Source: Poa pratensis
Taxonomy: Eukaryota > Streptophyta > Magnoliopsida > Poales > Poaceae
Direction: 5' to 3'
Length of the DNA stretch: 64,000 bases
Assembly: GCA_947311845.1 (NCBI GenBank)
Contig: CAMZMU010000107.1
Span: 15,443,929-15,507,928, forward strand
This document shows positions 10,150 to 20,400 of the stretch, one piece after another; the stretch's first letter is position 1; each line of letters starts with the position of its first letter. The position numbers and the translations under genes are program-made. The notes beneath the pieces were generated by a model, which worked only from the letters and a program-made list of their open reading frames with translations, was not told the DNA's origin and did no database searches.

Positions 10150-11552
10150 AGATTCGACTTTTACCAAGTAGTCCATTCGAGTCCTCGCGAGCAAGGGGGG
10201 AACCGGAGAGGACGACCCGGGCTGGCCTTGCGTGCTCCGCGCATCCTGTCTCTCGCCGTCGCCGAGGTGAGCGCCCTTGCTCTTGCTGGCAGCTTCGATT
10301 CGGGCCGGGAAGCCGTCGGCTTCGCTTTTAGCGCCTTTTCCCCTGGAAGATTTGCCATGCCCTTTTTGGGCGGTTCTGCTTCCGGACGATCTGTTGCATG
10401 TGCGGTAAAGCTTCCATTTTGGTGGGATGTGTCGGGGATCCCCTTGGTGCGTCTGGTCATCAGCTTGAAGCCAACCGTAGGCTGGGATCTTGCATTCCTA
10501 CGGCGGCGTTTTCTTGGGGGTGGGTTTAGGAGAATCTTGTTGTCTTGGGGTGTGTGCCATTTCGACAGGCGTTTCTTGGTTCTTGCGGCGCGGCGTCGGC
10601 GGCAGCATCCCGAGCAAGAATTGGGGGGTTGCGGCTCTTGGCTCTGTTCATTTACTGCGATTTCGTGCGAGATTGGGAGGTTCCTTCAGGAATTTGGATG
10701 ATTCTTGCCTTGGACTCGTGGTGTCTGCTGAGTCGCTGCTCCGCAATTTTCCCCCTTTCACATGGTTCCGTTAGGTTCTTCAGGGATCTGGATGTTTATT
10801 GGCGAGGGTCGTGGACTCGAGGTTGTCTGTTAAGTTGACGCTCTGAATGTTGCTGTTTTTTAGTGGTTCCGCGGTAGCTAGTTTTGTTGGCCGGCAATGA
10901 AAATTTGGGACTCTAGTCTGCTCCAGGGCTGTGCTGGTGCCTCCTCTGCAGGATTATTGGATAGTGTTGATACGACAACTTCATCCAAAATTTGTGCTTG
11001 TTCTTGTGATCAGTGTATACTTGTCCATTAAATTTGCTGTATTCTGCTCCTTCAAGGAATACAAGTTTGCTGTGTTTTGTATTGGTTGATCTTAGTGTAT
11101 CTTCAGGTTGTATTAGCACATATTAGAGGACAAAGATGATATATGTAGGTCTACTTATACACACAATATTGATCCATACTACAGGAGTAGGTAAATTTTA
11201 TACACAGAGATAACATACTCCAGCAGTCCAACTTCAGTAACTTCCTTATGCTTACAATTACAGGTCTACTTTACCACACTAGTAAACCACAAAATTAAGA
11301 AAAATAGCTGTGTAAGGTACAATGAATAATACAAGACCACCTCCTACAGCATGGTCCATAAATTTCTTGGCTCGCCTCTAAATATGATCCTGCTATAATT
11401 ATCAGAAAGAGTTAACTGTATGAACTGCACTATGCTGTGCAGACCTGCTAGATTGTTTTACCTTGTCCCCCCTACTGTTTCTCAATACGTGTCTTCTCTT
11501 TTATCTAACTCAATGTAACTCAGTGTAAAATAGGTAATAGCAAAAGAGAACT
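10150..11552 (+). other. Probable 5' leader exon and leader intron of the Sec14-like gene
   Basis: A GC-rich stretch ends in a strong plant donor GCCGAG/GTGAGC at 10266/10267. From there to 11540 the DNA is T-rich and without a convincing coding frame, as expected of a long 5' UTR intron. An acceptor at TAATAG (11540) would leave a 12-nt leader before the ATG at 11553. Several open frames at 10228-10838 on the plus strand are probably intronic. This is inference from splice signals only; a transcript would decide it. Confidence 0.4.
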
Positions 11553-13472
11553 ATGAGCTCAGGGAGCAGTGCAAACAATGGCCATACGAAAGAAGCAGCA
11601 TTATATGAGCAACAGCTGTCCAAGGTGATCCTACATCACCTGAGTTAAATATATTTTGCTTAGACGCAACTCGATATTTTTTTGTCAGACTTTTGGGGAG
11701 CTAATTGTTCCATTTACCCTGCTTTGCACACAAACAGTGCTGTTTTCTCATATTTATATTATTTCTTGTTAGATTGGTGAAGTTAGAGCTGCCCTAGGAA
11801 AACTATCAGGAAAATCTGCACTGTATTGCTCAGATGGTTCAATTGCGAGGTATCTGATAGCAAGGAACTGGGACGTGAAGAAGGCTACCAAAATGCTTAT
11901 GAAAACCTTGAAATGGCGTTCAGAGTATAAGCCTGATGAGATCCGTTGGGTTAGATTCTCACCTTTTGATTTAATAATACCTATATTTCTCGAAAGAAAT
12001 AGCAAATCATGTATCCAAGTGGTGCAAGTGATTTTCTTCATGCCATCACGGAGCTTTCTAGTATGCCTTATAAATCATGCATTATTGTAATCAGTTTTTT
12101 ATGGCACAGTATTTGATGAACAGTGTTGTTAAAATTTCTTGATAGGATGACATATCAGATGAAGCCATGACTGGAAAAGTTTACCGAAGTAATTCTTTTG
12201 ACAAGAGTGGACGGAGTATTCTTGTCATGAGACCTTCATGCCAGGTTTAATCATGCTCTTTTTTCTGCTTTTATCAAATGTGCATATTTATTTCATATGA
12301 ACAGAAGATTGTGTCATTTAGTCATTCTAATTTTTTATGTCCCGTTTTCAGAATACCAAGAAGGCCAAGGGGCAGGTCAGGTATTTGGTGTACTGTATGG
12401 AGAATGCAATCCTAAATCTTCCACCTGGGCAGGATCAGATGGTTTGGCTCATTGATTTTGCTGGCTTCGGCATGTCTCACTTATCACTTCACGTGACAAA
12501 GTTGACAGCAGATGTCCTACAAGGTCATTATCCTGAAAGATTGGGTGTGGCAATTCTTTACAATGCTCCCAGTTTTTTGAGTCTTTCTGGAAGGTATGGC
12601 TTGTAGAATATATAATTATCTTTTTAATCTATTTAATTAATCAAAAACATTTGGATTATGTGTATTTGTGTATTGCCAAAGCATGTCTCTATTCTCCTCT
12701 TTGCATTAGACTGCGTATATATGATACCACAGCGTGTTCTATTTTTTTTTTACATCGGAATACCTTGTATTTGTTTCTTCATGATGTTCTCATTTTGATC
12801 TTGTGGAGAACCTGTCAATGAGTAGCAGTTAAAGTCCATAAAAGAAGATGAATCATCCTGTGTTTCTTACAGTTTTTGTGTCCTATTTCCACATCTAAGT
12901 TCTGGATCTGAATGCAGATGGCAAGTCCCATTCTTGAGCCGAAAACGAGAAATAAGGTCAAATTTGTATACCCAGATAATCCTGAAACCGACAAGATAAT
13001 GGAAGAGCTTTTCAACATGGATGAGTTAGAATGTGCATTTGGCGGTAGAGGCCAGGCCAGTTTTGACATAAATGAGTACGCTGCAAGGATGAGAGAGGAT
13101 GACAGCAAGATGCCATTGTTCTGGAGCCCTGAGAATTCTGCTCTTGGTTCGGAGCCCTATCTGATGAAGAACCATGGGGCCCAACAATGTAGCTCAGGTC
13201 TGAAGACCGAAGAGACTGAAGTGGACAAGATTGAGGAAACAGAGACTGCATCTGAAAAGAGTGGAGAAACAGAGACTTCATCGGAGGAGAAGGAAGAGAC
13301 CGAGATTTTGTCTGAGAAGAAGCGCGAAACAGAGATCGACTCTGTAAAGGATGAAACCGAGACTAGATCTGAAACGAAAGAAGAAACTGAATCAAGCACA
13401 GTTAAGTTGACAAGCTCGCCAGGAGAAGGTGTTACATCAGCAGATAAAGGTGGCAATTCGTCTCACCCGTGA
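11553..13472 (+). CDS. Sec14-like CRAL-TRIO phosphatidylinositol-transfer protein, frame broken by one base
   Basis: Sec14-type proteins bind and exchange phosphatidylinositol and phosphatidylcholine and support phosphoinositide synthesis. Exons: 11553-11624, 11773-11949, 12146-12244, 12352-12593, 12918-13472, all with GT-AG borders; about 381 residues if the frame were whole. Exons 1-2 hold the CRAL-TRIO N-terminal helices (ARYLIARNWDVKKA, LKWRSEYKPDEIRW). Exons 3-5 hold the lipid-binding fold (VWLIDFAGFGMSHLS, GHYPERLGVAILYNAP, then LEPKTRNKVKFVY and FGGRGQASFD). Exon 4 is 242 nt, one short of a codon multiple. After YNAPSF the run at 12573-12578 has six T where the family residues FFESFWK need seven, so translation ends at a TAG at 12604-12606. 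The next exon is back in frame. The C-terminus is an acidic, ETE-rich tail. The loss is either an assembly error or a fresh null. Confidence 0.85.
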
Positions 13473-14083
13473 AGTATCTCACCCGTGAAGTATCACCATG
13501 AAACATACATTCCAGATGTTGATATCAGCTCCACCAAAGCGAACTCCCAGAAATAGATGAACATTAAGAGTGATAACAATCCTTAACGTAATCGTGAAGT
13601 GCTGCCTGACTTGTTTTGTAGTCGGCACCTTGTGACCTTATTCGAAGGACCTTTTGGCAACATACGGTACTTATCAGATGATAAACAGCAATAAATACAT
13701 TGTTACACTCAGTTCTTATGCCATTCAGAATTTTTTGAGTTACATGTGGTGGAATATATGCTGTATTATCCTGTGTTTTTTTTAGAGATCTGAAGGTATT
13801 TATCTGTCCTTTTCCTAACTAATACAAATCAGAATCGAAGTTTACTTTTCCTTCTTTTGACTCTGCTTTTGGTTGAAAAACGACATAATTGTACTGTTAC
13901 TAGGTGTGTCAAAACTCAAGGGTTTGGCAACAGCTTATGTATCTGCTAGAAGCCACCATTTACATTTCAGTTAGTAAGAAAAGTTGCTAGGCATGAAAGT
14001 TGAAAAATTTCAGCCCCCACTACACACATTTCTAATCCTTGTAAGCTATAATATAGACAAAAAATGAAGATCACTATCACAAG
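13473..14083. other. Convergent 3' intergenic space
   Basis: The 611 bases between the stop codons of two convergent genes presumably contain both 3' UTRs and polyadenylation signals. AATAAATAC at about 13690 could serve the plus-strand gene. No further gene seen. Confidence 0.5.
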
Positions 14084-16593
14084 TCAGAAGTCATAGAAGC
14101 TGTGTCTCTGGGGTATCTGCAACGGCGAGTCGCAGTGGATCCTGGAGTCCAGGGTGGAGTAACCCTTCCTGATCTTGCTCCCATTATCTACATCAGCCTC
14201 GACCACGAAGACGCTGCAGACCGGCCGGTGGTCGGAGAACCTGGACTCGCCTCTGATGTACTGCAGCTGCTCTATGCCCCGGCCGTCCACAGTATCCGAT
14301 CACACCTACGTCCATATGGAGGTAACCGTCAGAAAACCTCACATTCAGAGTTCAGATTCACTTATTGTTCTTCTCGTACCACGCAGGCGTTCTCCGTTTC
14401 TTCTTCGATTTCGTGGTTTCCCCGGCGTAGGAGTCGGTGTTCAGCTTGTATTTGTACGTCGGTGCGAAGTAGATCTTGCCTTCCTTCCACCCTTTGAACA
14501 CTCTTCCTGCCTGCCTCTCGATCATCAGCTGTCCAGGGATATCCATCTTGTCAGTCAGTCAGCTGGTTTTCCTTGCCTCCAACCCACAGTTTTTTTTACT
14601 GTATCCACTGTAGCATATCTGAAAAATGCAGGGTTTTACATACCTGATCGTTCTCGAGCAAGGTGTCCCAGTCGTTGTCCTCGACCAACACCCTTGTCTC
14701 GTCGTAGCTCAGCGTGACACGGTAATTCAGGTCGCCGAGCCATATGATCCGGCTGGATGATTTTTCCACAAACAAAATCAAGCACAAGAAGAGCATGTGA
14801 ATTTTGTTTTGTGGGTTGGGCTAAATTAATTACTCGTGGTCGATGATCTTCTCGGGGATCCGCTGTCCGGGCACCTTGCAGATGCGCGGGAACTGGGTGG
14901 TCTTGAGGATCTCGGCGACGTCCGCGTTGCGGCGCACCTCGTCGCCTTCTTTCTCGCCGGAGGCCAGGTGGCTGCACACGAAGCACACGCTGGTCTGGTG
15001 CAGCGTCATGCTCATGGCAATGCCGCCCTTGTTTCCCAGGCGGCCCATGATACCTCGGCCGACGGAGTCCACACGGAGGTGGCCGATGTTCTGCACCAGC
15101 TCACGACGCACCCACACCGACAGGAAGATGCCCACCATCTGCTTGCTCGCGATCAGGCAGTAGTTCATCCCGCCGCCGCCGCCGATGGCATCGAGTCCTC
15201 CTACTCCCGTCGCCAAGGACGACGAGGTGGGGTACTGGTCCGGCTCCTCGCCGACCGACGACGAGGCCTCGACGCGGTAGATGAAGTCCCGCATCTCCCG
15301 GGCGCGGCGCACCATGGTGGACGGGTCGGACATGCAGGTGCAGGTCTTGACGAGCGCGCTGTTGACGCGGTAGTTCTTGCTGAGCGCCTTGAGGGACGGC
15401 TTGTGGAAGAAGAGCGAGCCGCCGCTGGAGGACTTGGGGATGGACGGGCCGCGGTCGCGCCCGGCGCCCTGGCGGGTCAGGGTCTGGGCGGATGTGGAGG
15501 TGGACGCGGCGGCGGTGGATGACTCCGTCGGGGACAGCTCGTCGCCGGAGGACTGCTGGTCCTGTGTCTGTTGTTGTTGTTGCTGCTGCAGGGGCTTGTT
15601 GAGGGCCTGGTAGATGAGCGCCAGCCATTTCGCCGCCGGCTCGTTGTCCTCTACCACCAGTACGTTCCCCGCGTTCAGAGGAACGATCTCCTGGAACCTG
15701 CCCCAAATTCAGGCGATCAAACGGCTGTCCTCATTCCCGTGTGACATTGTGCAGCATCGACCGCGTGAAAATTCGCTGAGTGCAGCTCACGGATCGATCG
15801 GGAAATGTTGCAAGTACGTACCCTAGGACGTAGATGTCAGGTAATCCTTCGATCTGGAGAAAATCTTCTAGGTTAAGGCTGCTGTTAGGAGGCCTCCCTC
15901 CCACGTTCCACGTGCCCACGAACACCCTGCATGATCAGCAACACCATTTCATCAACTTCTTCTCTTCCAACCAATGAAAATTCAGAACCAAAGAGCTCCT
16001 GTCACCTGTATTCCCTGGTGTCGAAGTTCTGCCTGTTGGGTGAATCCAGGCAGCCCAGGGTGAGGCTCTCGATTCGGGACGCGCAATGCCGATCTGACGC
16101 CCGGCCGGCCAAGAGAAGAGAAAACGAAATCAGAACCGCGACGATCATGACAAAGAGCACAAACAAACTCGTCGTCGCGACTTATACACGAGTGCTAGCT
16201 GGTGAATCACCTGAAGCGCTCTTGCGGACGGTGGGAGTCGCGTCCAAGAACTCCTCCGCCATCGTTGTGGTGTCCGCCTTCGCCGGCACCGCCACCGCAT
16301 TTCTCGTCCAAATCGAAGACAATGTCTCGGCGCGAGGTGGTCCTCTTGTCCGAGCTCCCCGTGCCGCTCCTCCCTTTCTTGCGGAAGATGTTGGACATGA
16401 AGGACTGTCATTTGCAGAACAAAACAAATCAAATCAGCCACATTGTTGTTGTCAGGATCGATTTTGCCGCGCTGGTGATGGGCATCATGTCACTCACCTT
16501 CTTCTTCTTGCCATTCTTGACGAGCTCGTCGGCCGAGGCAGGCTTGGGGATGTCGCGGGGGACATTGTTGAGGTTATGATGATGATTTGACAT
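14084..16593 (-). CDS. Type I inositol polyphosphate 5-phosphatase, two single-base frame breaks
   Basis: Removes the 5-phosphate from soluble inositol phosphates and/or phosphoinositides. Eight exons: 16593-16498, 16404-16211, 16093-16006, 15926-15822, 15697-14834, 14752-14644, 14528-14380, 14305-14084; about 608 residues. Family motifs run in order: [37 protein letters not shown], catalytic [17 protein letters not shown] and SDHRPV. A poly-glutamine run and serine-rich insert lie in exon 5, as in CVP2-like plant enzymes. Two faults: exon 2 is 194 nt where the flanking phases need 193 or 196, the frame moving between FDLDEKCGG and [13 protein letters not shown]; and exon 8 lacks one base at 14286/14287, so CDRILW is followed by a frame change before [10 protein letters not shown]. 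No other stop or lost splice site is seen. Gene identity is sure; functionality as sequenced is not. Confidence 0.88.
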
Positions 16594-16967
16594 TCAGCCC
16601 GGCCGCGGTAAAAACAAGGTGACGGCGCGACATGGACCCTCATCCGCCGCGATCGATGTTTCTTCTTCCTCTGTCGTAAAAGGTAGGCAGGTAGTTCTTT
16701 TTCCTCCTCTTGTCTCCACCTCCAACCCGGCAGCGAGGAGGCAAGGCGAGAGCGAAATGTGGAGTAGTGGGTGCAGGAAAGAAACAAAAGTGGGGGCTGG
16801 AAATGGGTGGCGAGGAGGGAATTGTGTCGAGCTTCGAAAACGAGCCGGGCGCCTGGTATTCAGGGAGCCTAGCTAGAACAAGAACAATGCTAGCTGTGCC
16901 CACCCTTTGGTTCCTTCTTGCCTTCTGCTTGGTTTTAGCCCTTTTTTGGTTGTGTTTTTTCTTTGCT
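16594..16967. other. Upstream region of the 5-phosphatase gene
   Basis: Probable 5' UTR and promoter, rich in CT/GA on the minus strand. No clear TATA box is visible. The open frames on both strands here have no domain signal. Confidence 0.35.
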
Positions 16968-17430
16968 TGGAATTACTAGCTAGCAACCGAGATGTGTCAT
17001 GGCATGAGCACCGTGATGTCAAATCAAATCACGGTGCCTAGGATGCTTCTGGTTTCTTTCTGTGTCAGGATATTACTGGGTTTGATTATGAGCCATGCGT
17101 GTTAAGAGCAAGATGTGTGCGTTTTACTGTAATGAATTACCTAAACAGATGCATGCGGTGCTACGGTGCCAGGGAGGGTCGATTGGTAAATAAAGAATGA
17201 ACAGGTCAAAACTGTGTACGCAACCTTCACCTCGGATCCATAAGTTTTATTTATACCACCGACTTTTCCAAGTTCAGACGCCACATGCTGCTTGATTTTT
17301 GCGCCTCTGGATTGAGGCATACGGTATTTTAATCTTCGGAATATCTATTTGGGGAACGTTCTAAATTTTAATCTTTCATTTACATATTTTTTCTAGTTGA
17401 AGAAGCTTCCATTTAGAAGATTCGCCAGGT
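16968..17430 (+). repeat. Block A: diverged duplicate of 35.6-36.4 kb
   Basis: Two sub-blocks match a distant region in the same order and orientation. About 16968-17095 (GAGCACCGTGA, then CCTAGGATGCTTCTGGTTT, GTGTCAGGATAT) matches 35600-35710. About 17245-17430 (CTTTTCCAAGTTCA, ACGCCACATGCTG, GCGCCTCTG, then CATTTAGAAGA) matches 36248-36385. See the paired entries at 35600 and 28605. Confidence 0.7.
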
Positions 17431-19269
17431 CAATGCATCGAGACGCTGAAGCTCTAAAAAAAACGGGTCAAAAGACCACGCCCCATCATCCGACCACGCC
17501 GGTCTAGGTTTCCCCCCGAGCTATCTCCAGATGAAGGAGAAGAGAGCATCCCCAAACGACGCCTCCAAAAGGTAACGATGCCGAAAGCGTTACCGTCGTT
17601 GGTTCCAGCCTCGGGCTAGACAAGGGTTTCACCTTAAATTGCCTTGAAATCCATGGCGGAAGTCGAACCCGGCCATACCACCCTCCCGCCCATCGTACAC
17701 GAAGTCGAATCCGATAAAATCAGCCAAAATCGGGTTCCAATAATCCAGGATCTCTTACTCTTTTACCTCACTATAAGCAATGTACACATCTCGACATATG
17801 TTGATACTTCTTTTATGATTAAAAAATGTAATTTGATAGCTCGCAACGAAGCATAAATGTTTCTCGTTTTGCTTACGTAGTCTTCCTCTCATCATATGGG
17901 ATTTTTCCATGCAAACTACCAGCCCTGCGGCTATCCAAAATGATAGTGAATGGGTTCAAAAATTTGTTCCACCATCTAGCCCAGGGCAAAGAGTATATGT
18001 CCTAATGAGTGTTGTCAAGAGGATGCTGGATGTTCTCCCGGCTTGGACACAATAGATGTCACCAATATGTATACGCTACACAAAGTTTAGCTTTGGTAAA
18101 CAAAGATTTCAATGGGTTACATGGTATCATTTGGTCTAGCTCAAACTTGTGAGTCACGTAATCTAGAGAATATGGCTCGGCTATGCATGTGCCAATGTTT
18201 TGAAATAAAAACCAGCGGCGTGCCAAGGAAGACAAAAATCCTGAAAGCCCTCAGTAGCTGATTTTCAGTGAAAAATTCATTTGGAGGCCTGAACATAGTG
18301 TTCTCATAGTTGGTTGCAAAGTCTTAGGAGTGGGAAGACGATTTCCTTTACTTTTAGATCCCAAAAGTTTTTTCAAATAAAAATGCATCCATCTTATGAT
18401 ATAATGAGTTGACCAAGTTACCTTACAATATGAAGGCCCGACATGAGGCCTACTGATGCACTAGAGAGAAATACAAATAAGAAAGCGCCCGTCGAGCAAG
18501 TGATTTTTTTTGCCGTATGGCAATCCAAGATACCATGACAAGGACACCTGTACGAATATGGTCCTCCACCGACAACGACAGAACTGCATAGCCAAAACGC
18601 AATAAACACCGCCATATACATATGACCATCACGAAGACTAGTAAAATCAAAAGTTTCGCACGTTGGTTGTGAAAATGATCACACCAATCCTAGAAAGATA
18701 CCATCTTTTTATCACGTTTAGAAGAAAACTCCTCCTATACTTTCAAAAGGTCGAATGAAAAGTTCGGAAATAGATACAAGAGTGAACTCCACTTTTTACC
18801 CTCTAGTCAAGCATTTGTGACACTAATTATCCATCTAATAAAAAATCGTCTAGATTACACACTTTAGAAACTTTGGACCCTCTTTTTTTGATGCATTTCT
18901 GTTGGGCAAGGTGTGAGGTGATAATTGTGACTCAAAAATATCAGGAACGCCGATGAATTGAAGAGATGGTGAAGAGAAGACTGGACATTATCGTCAATTA
19001 GGCCCTCCGATCTTTACATATTTTGACGCACGACATAATACTAAGATGCCGATATATTCTAACAAAACATGCAAAATGACAAAATGGGGGTAAAACCATG
19101 TTAGTTTTTTATTTATGATGTATTTCAGTTTTTTATTTTACTAAATGGGGTAATAAGCGTTAAAACACACACCTATGAGGTAAAAAGTGGAACTCACTCT
19201 ATAATTAAAGAAGGTCTAGCTTATTGAGTGGAGGAATATACTCTTCATAAGGATCTCCGACAATAGGAA
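17431..19269. other. Unclassified retroelement-like spacer
   Basis: 17450-17640 reads like degenerate retroelement untranslated sequence (AGCATCCCCAAACGACG, TCGGGCTAGACAAGGG). The rest is AT-rich with no gene. No element ends or long terminal repeats could be paired. Confidence 0.35.
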
Positions 19270-20400
19270 GTTCAACCACACAGATCATGTCGATTAAAGT
19301 AATCAATGTTCACCATGTGAAAACGGAAAAGTGGTGGTTTGAGGAATCCACTTCTAAAAGAAAGATTGCAATAAAGAAGTTGCAACGTAGTCGCATAAAT
19401 TTTGCATCTTATTCTTTGTTGCAATCTTTGTTAGAAAAGTGGAGTCCTCAAACAAACACTTTTTTGTTGTTGTGTGGTGAACATGCGATTAATTTAATCG
19501 ATAGGCTACCTATGGTTGGTCTTCCTATCTCCACGGATCCTTATGAATAGTATATTCCTCTACTCATTAAAGTAGACAAATTTTTATTTGGTCTTTTGAA
19601 ATTATGGTATGAGTTTTCTTCTAAACATGATGACAAATTGGTACCTTTCCAGGATTGGTGTGATCATTTTCACAACCAGCTTGGGAAACCTCTGATTTTC
19701 ACTAGCCTTTGTGATGGTCGTATGAATCTTGCGGCGTTTATTCCGCTTCGGCTAGGCAGTTTTGTTTTTGTTGGTGGAGTACAATATATTCGTCGAGTTG
19801 GCCGATTCCCCTAGGGCGAAAAAATTCACTTTCTCCACCGGCCCTTTCTTCTTTATACGTTTCTTTGTGGCGCATCAATAGGCATGTTTTCATGCCTTCA
19901 TACTATAAGACACCTTAGCCAACTCATTATATCATTAGGATGGTTGTATCTTTATTTGAACAAAATTTGGTGGCTAAAGGTAAACGATATCATATTCAAA
20001 CTCCTAAGAGCTTGCCTATGCAACCAACTATGATAAATACGATGTTGAGGCTTCCAATGAATTTTCCCTAGAATAGAACATGAACCCAAAAACTATCGTT
20101 CGATGTCCCTATTTATCATTTAACTTAATTGAAGTGGATCAACAACAAAGTGATTTCATGATTTCTACACTCTGGGTATTCTTCCTTGGAGATTTTTGTT
20201 TCAGAACGTTGACACGTGTAAAGCCGAGCCATATCATCCAGATCGTGTGGCTCGCCAATTTAAGCTGCGCCAGCTGGTACCATATATTCCATTGAAGTCT
20301 TTGTTTACTGAAGCTGAAGTCAATGTCGCATATGCGTATTGGTCACATCTATTGCGCCCAAGTCAGGAGAACATCCAACATCCTCTTGACATATGATGGC
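19270..20400 (+). pseudogene. Plant-mobile-domain-like (MAIN/PMD type) relic
   Basis: Three open pieces in close order look like one decayed gene: 19287-19550 (ending LPISTDPYE and a stop), 19596-19814 (LKLWYEFSSKHDDKLVPFQD, then HFHNQLGK) and 20196-20396 (CKAEPYHPDRVARQFKLRQL). The last motif, a short run ending in PHRVARQFG-like sequence, is characteristic of the plant mobile domain found in Mutator-like and retro elements and in MAIN-like genes. Stops at about 19549 and 19814 show it is not functional. The family assignment rests on short motifs and could be wrong. Confidence 0.45.

Noticed and set aside
10228..10838. Upstream coding exons of the Sec14-like gene
   Set aside because: The frames are open by chance in T/G-rich intron-like sequence. 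The protein already begins normally at 11553, and no CRAL-TRIO N-terminal extension is visible.
14836..15522. 228-codon plus-strand open frame
   Set aside because: It is the antisense shadow of the large 5-phosphatase exon, which has conserved motifs and correct splice phases.
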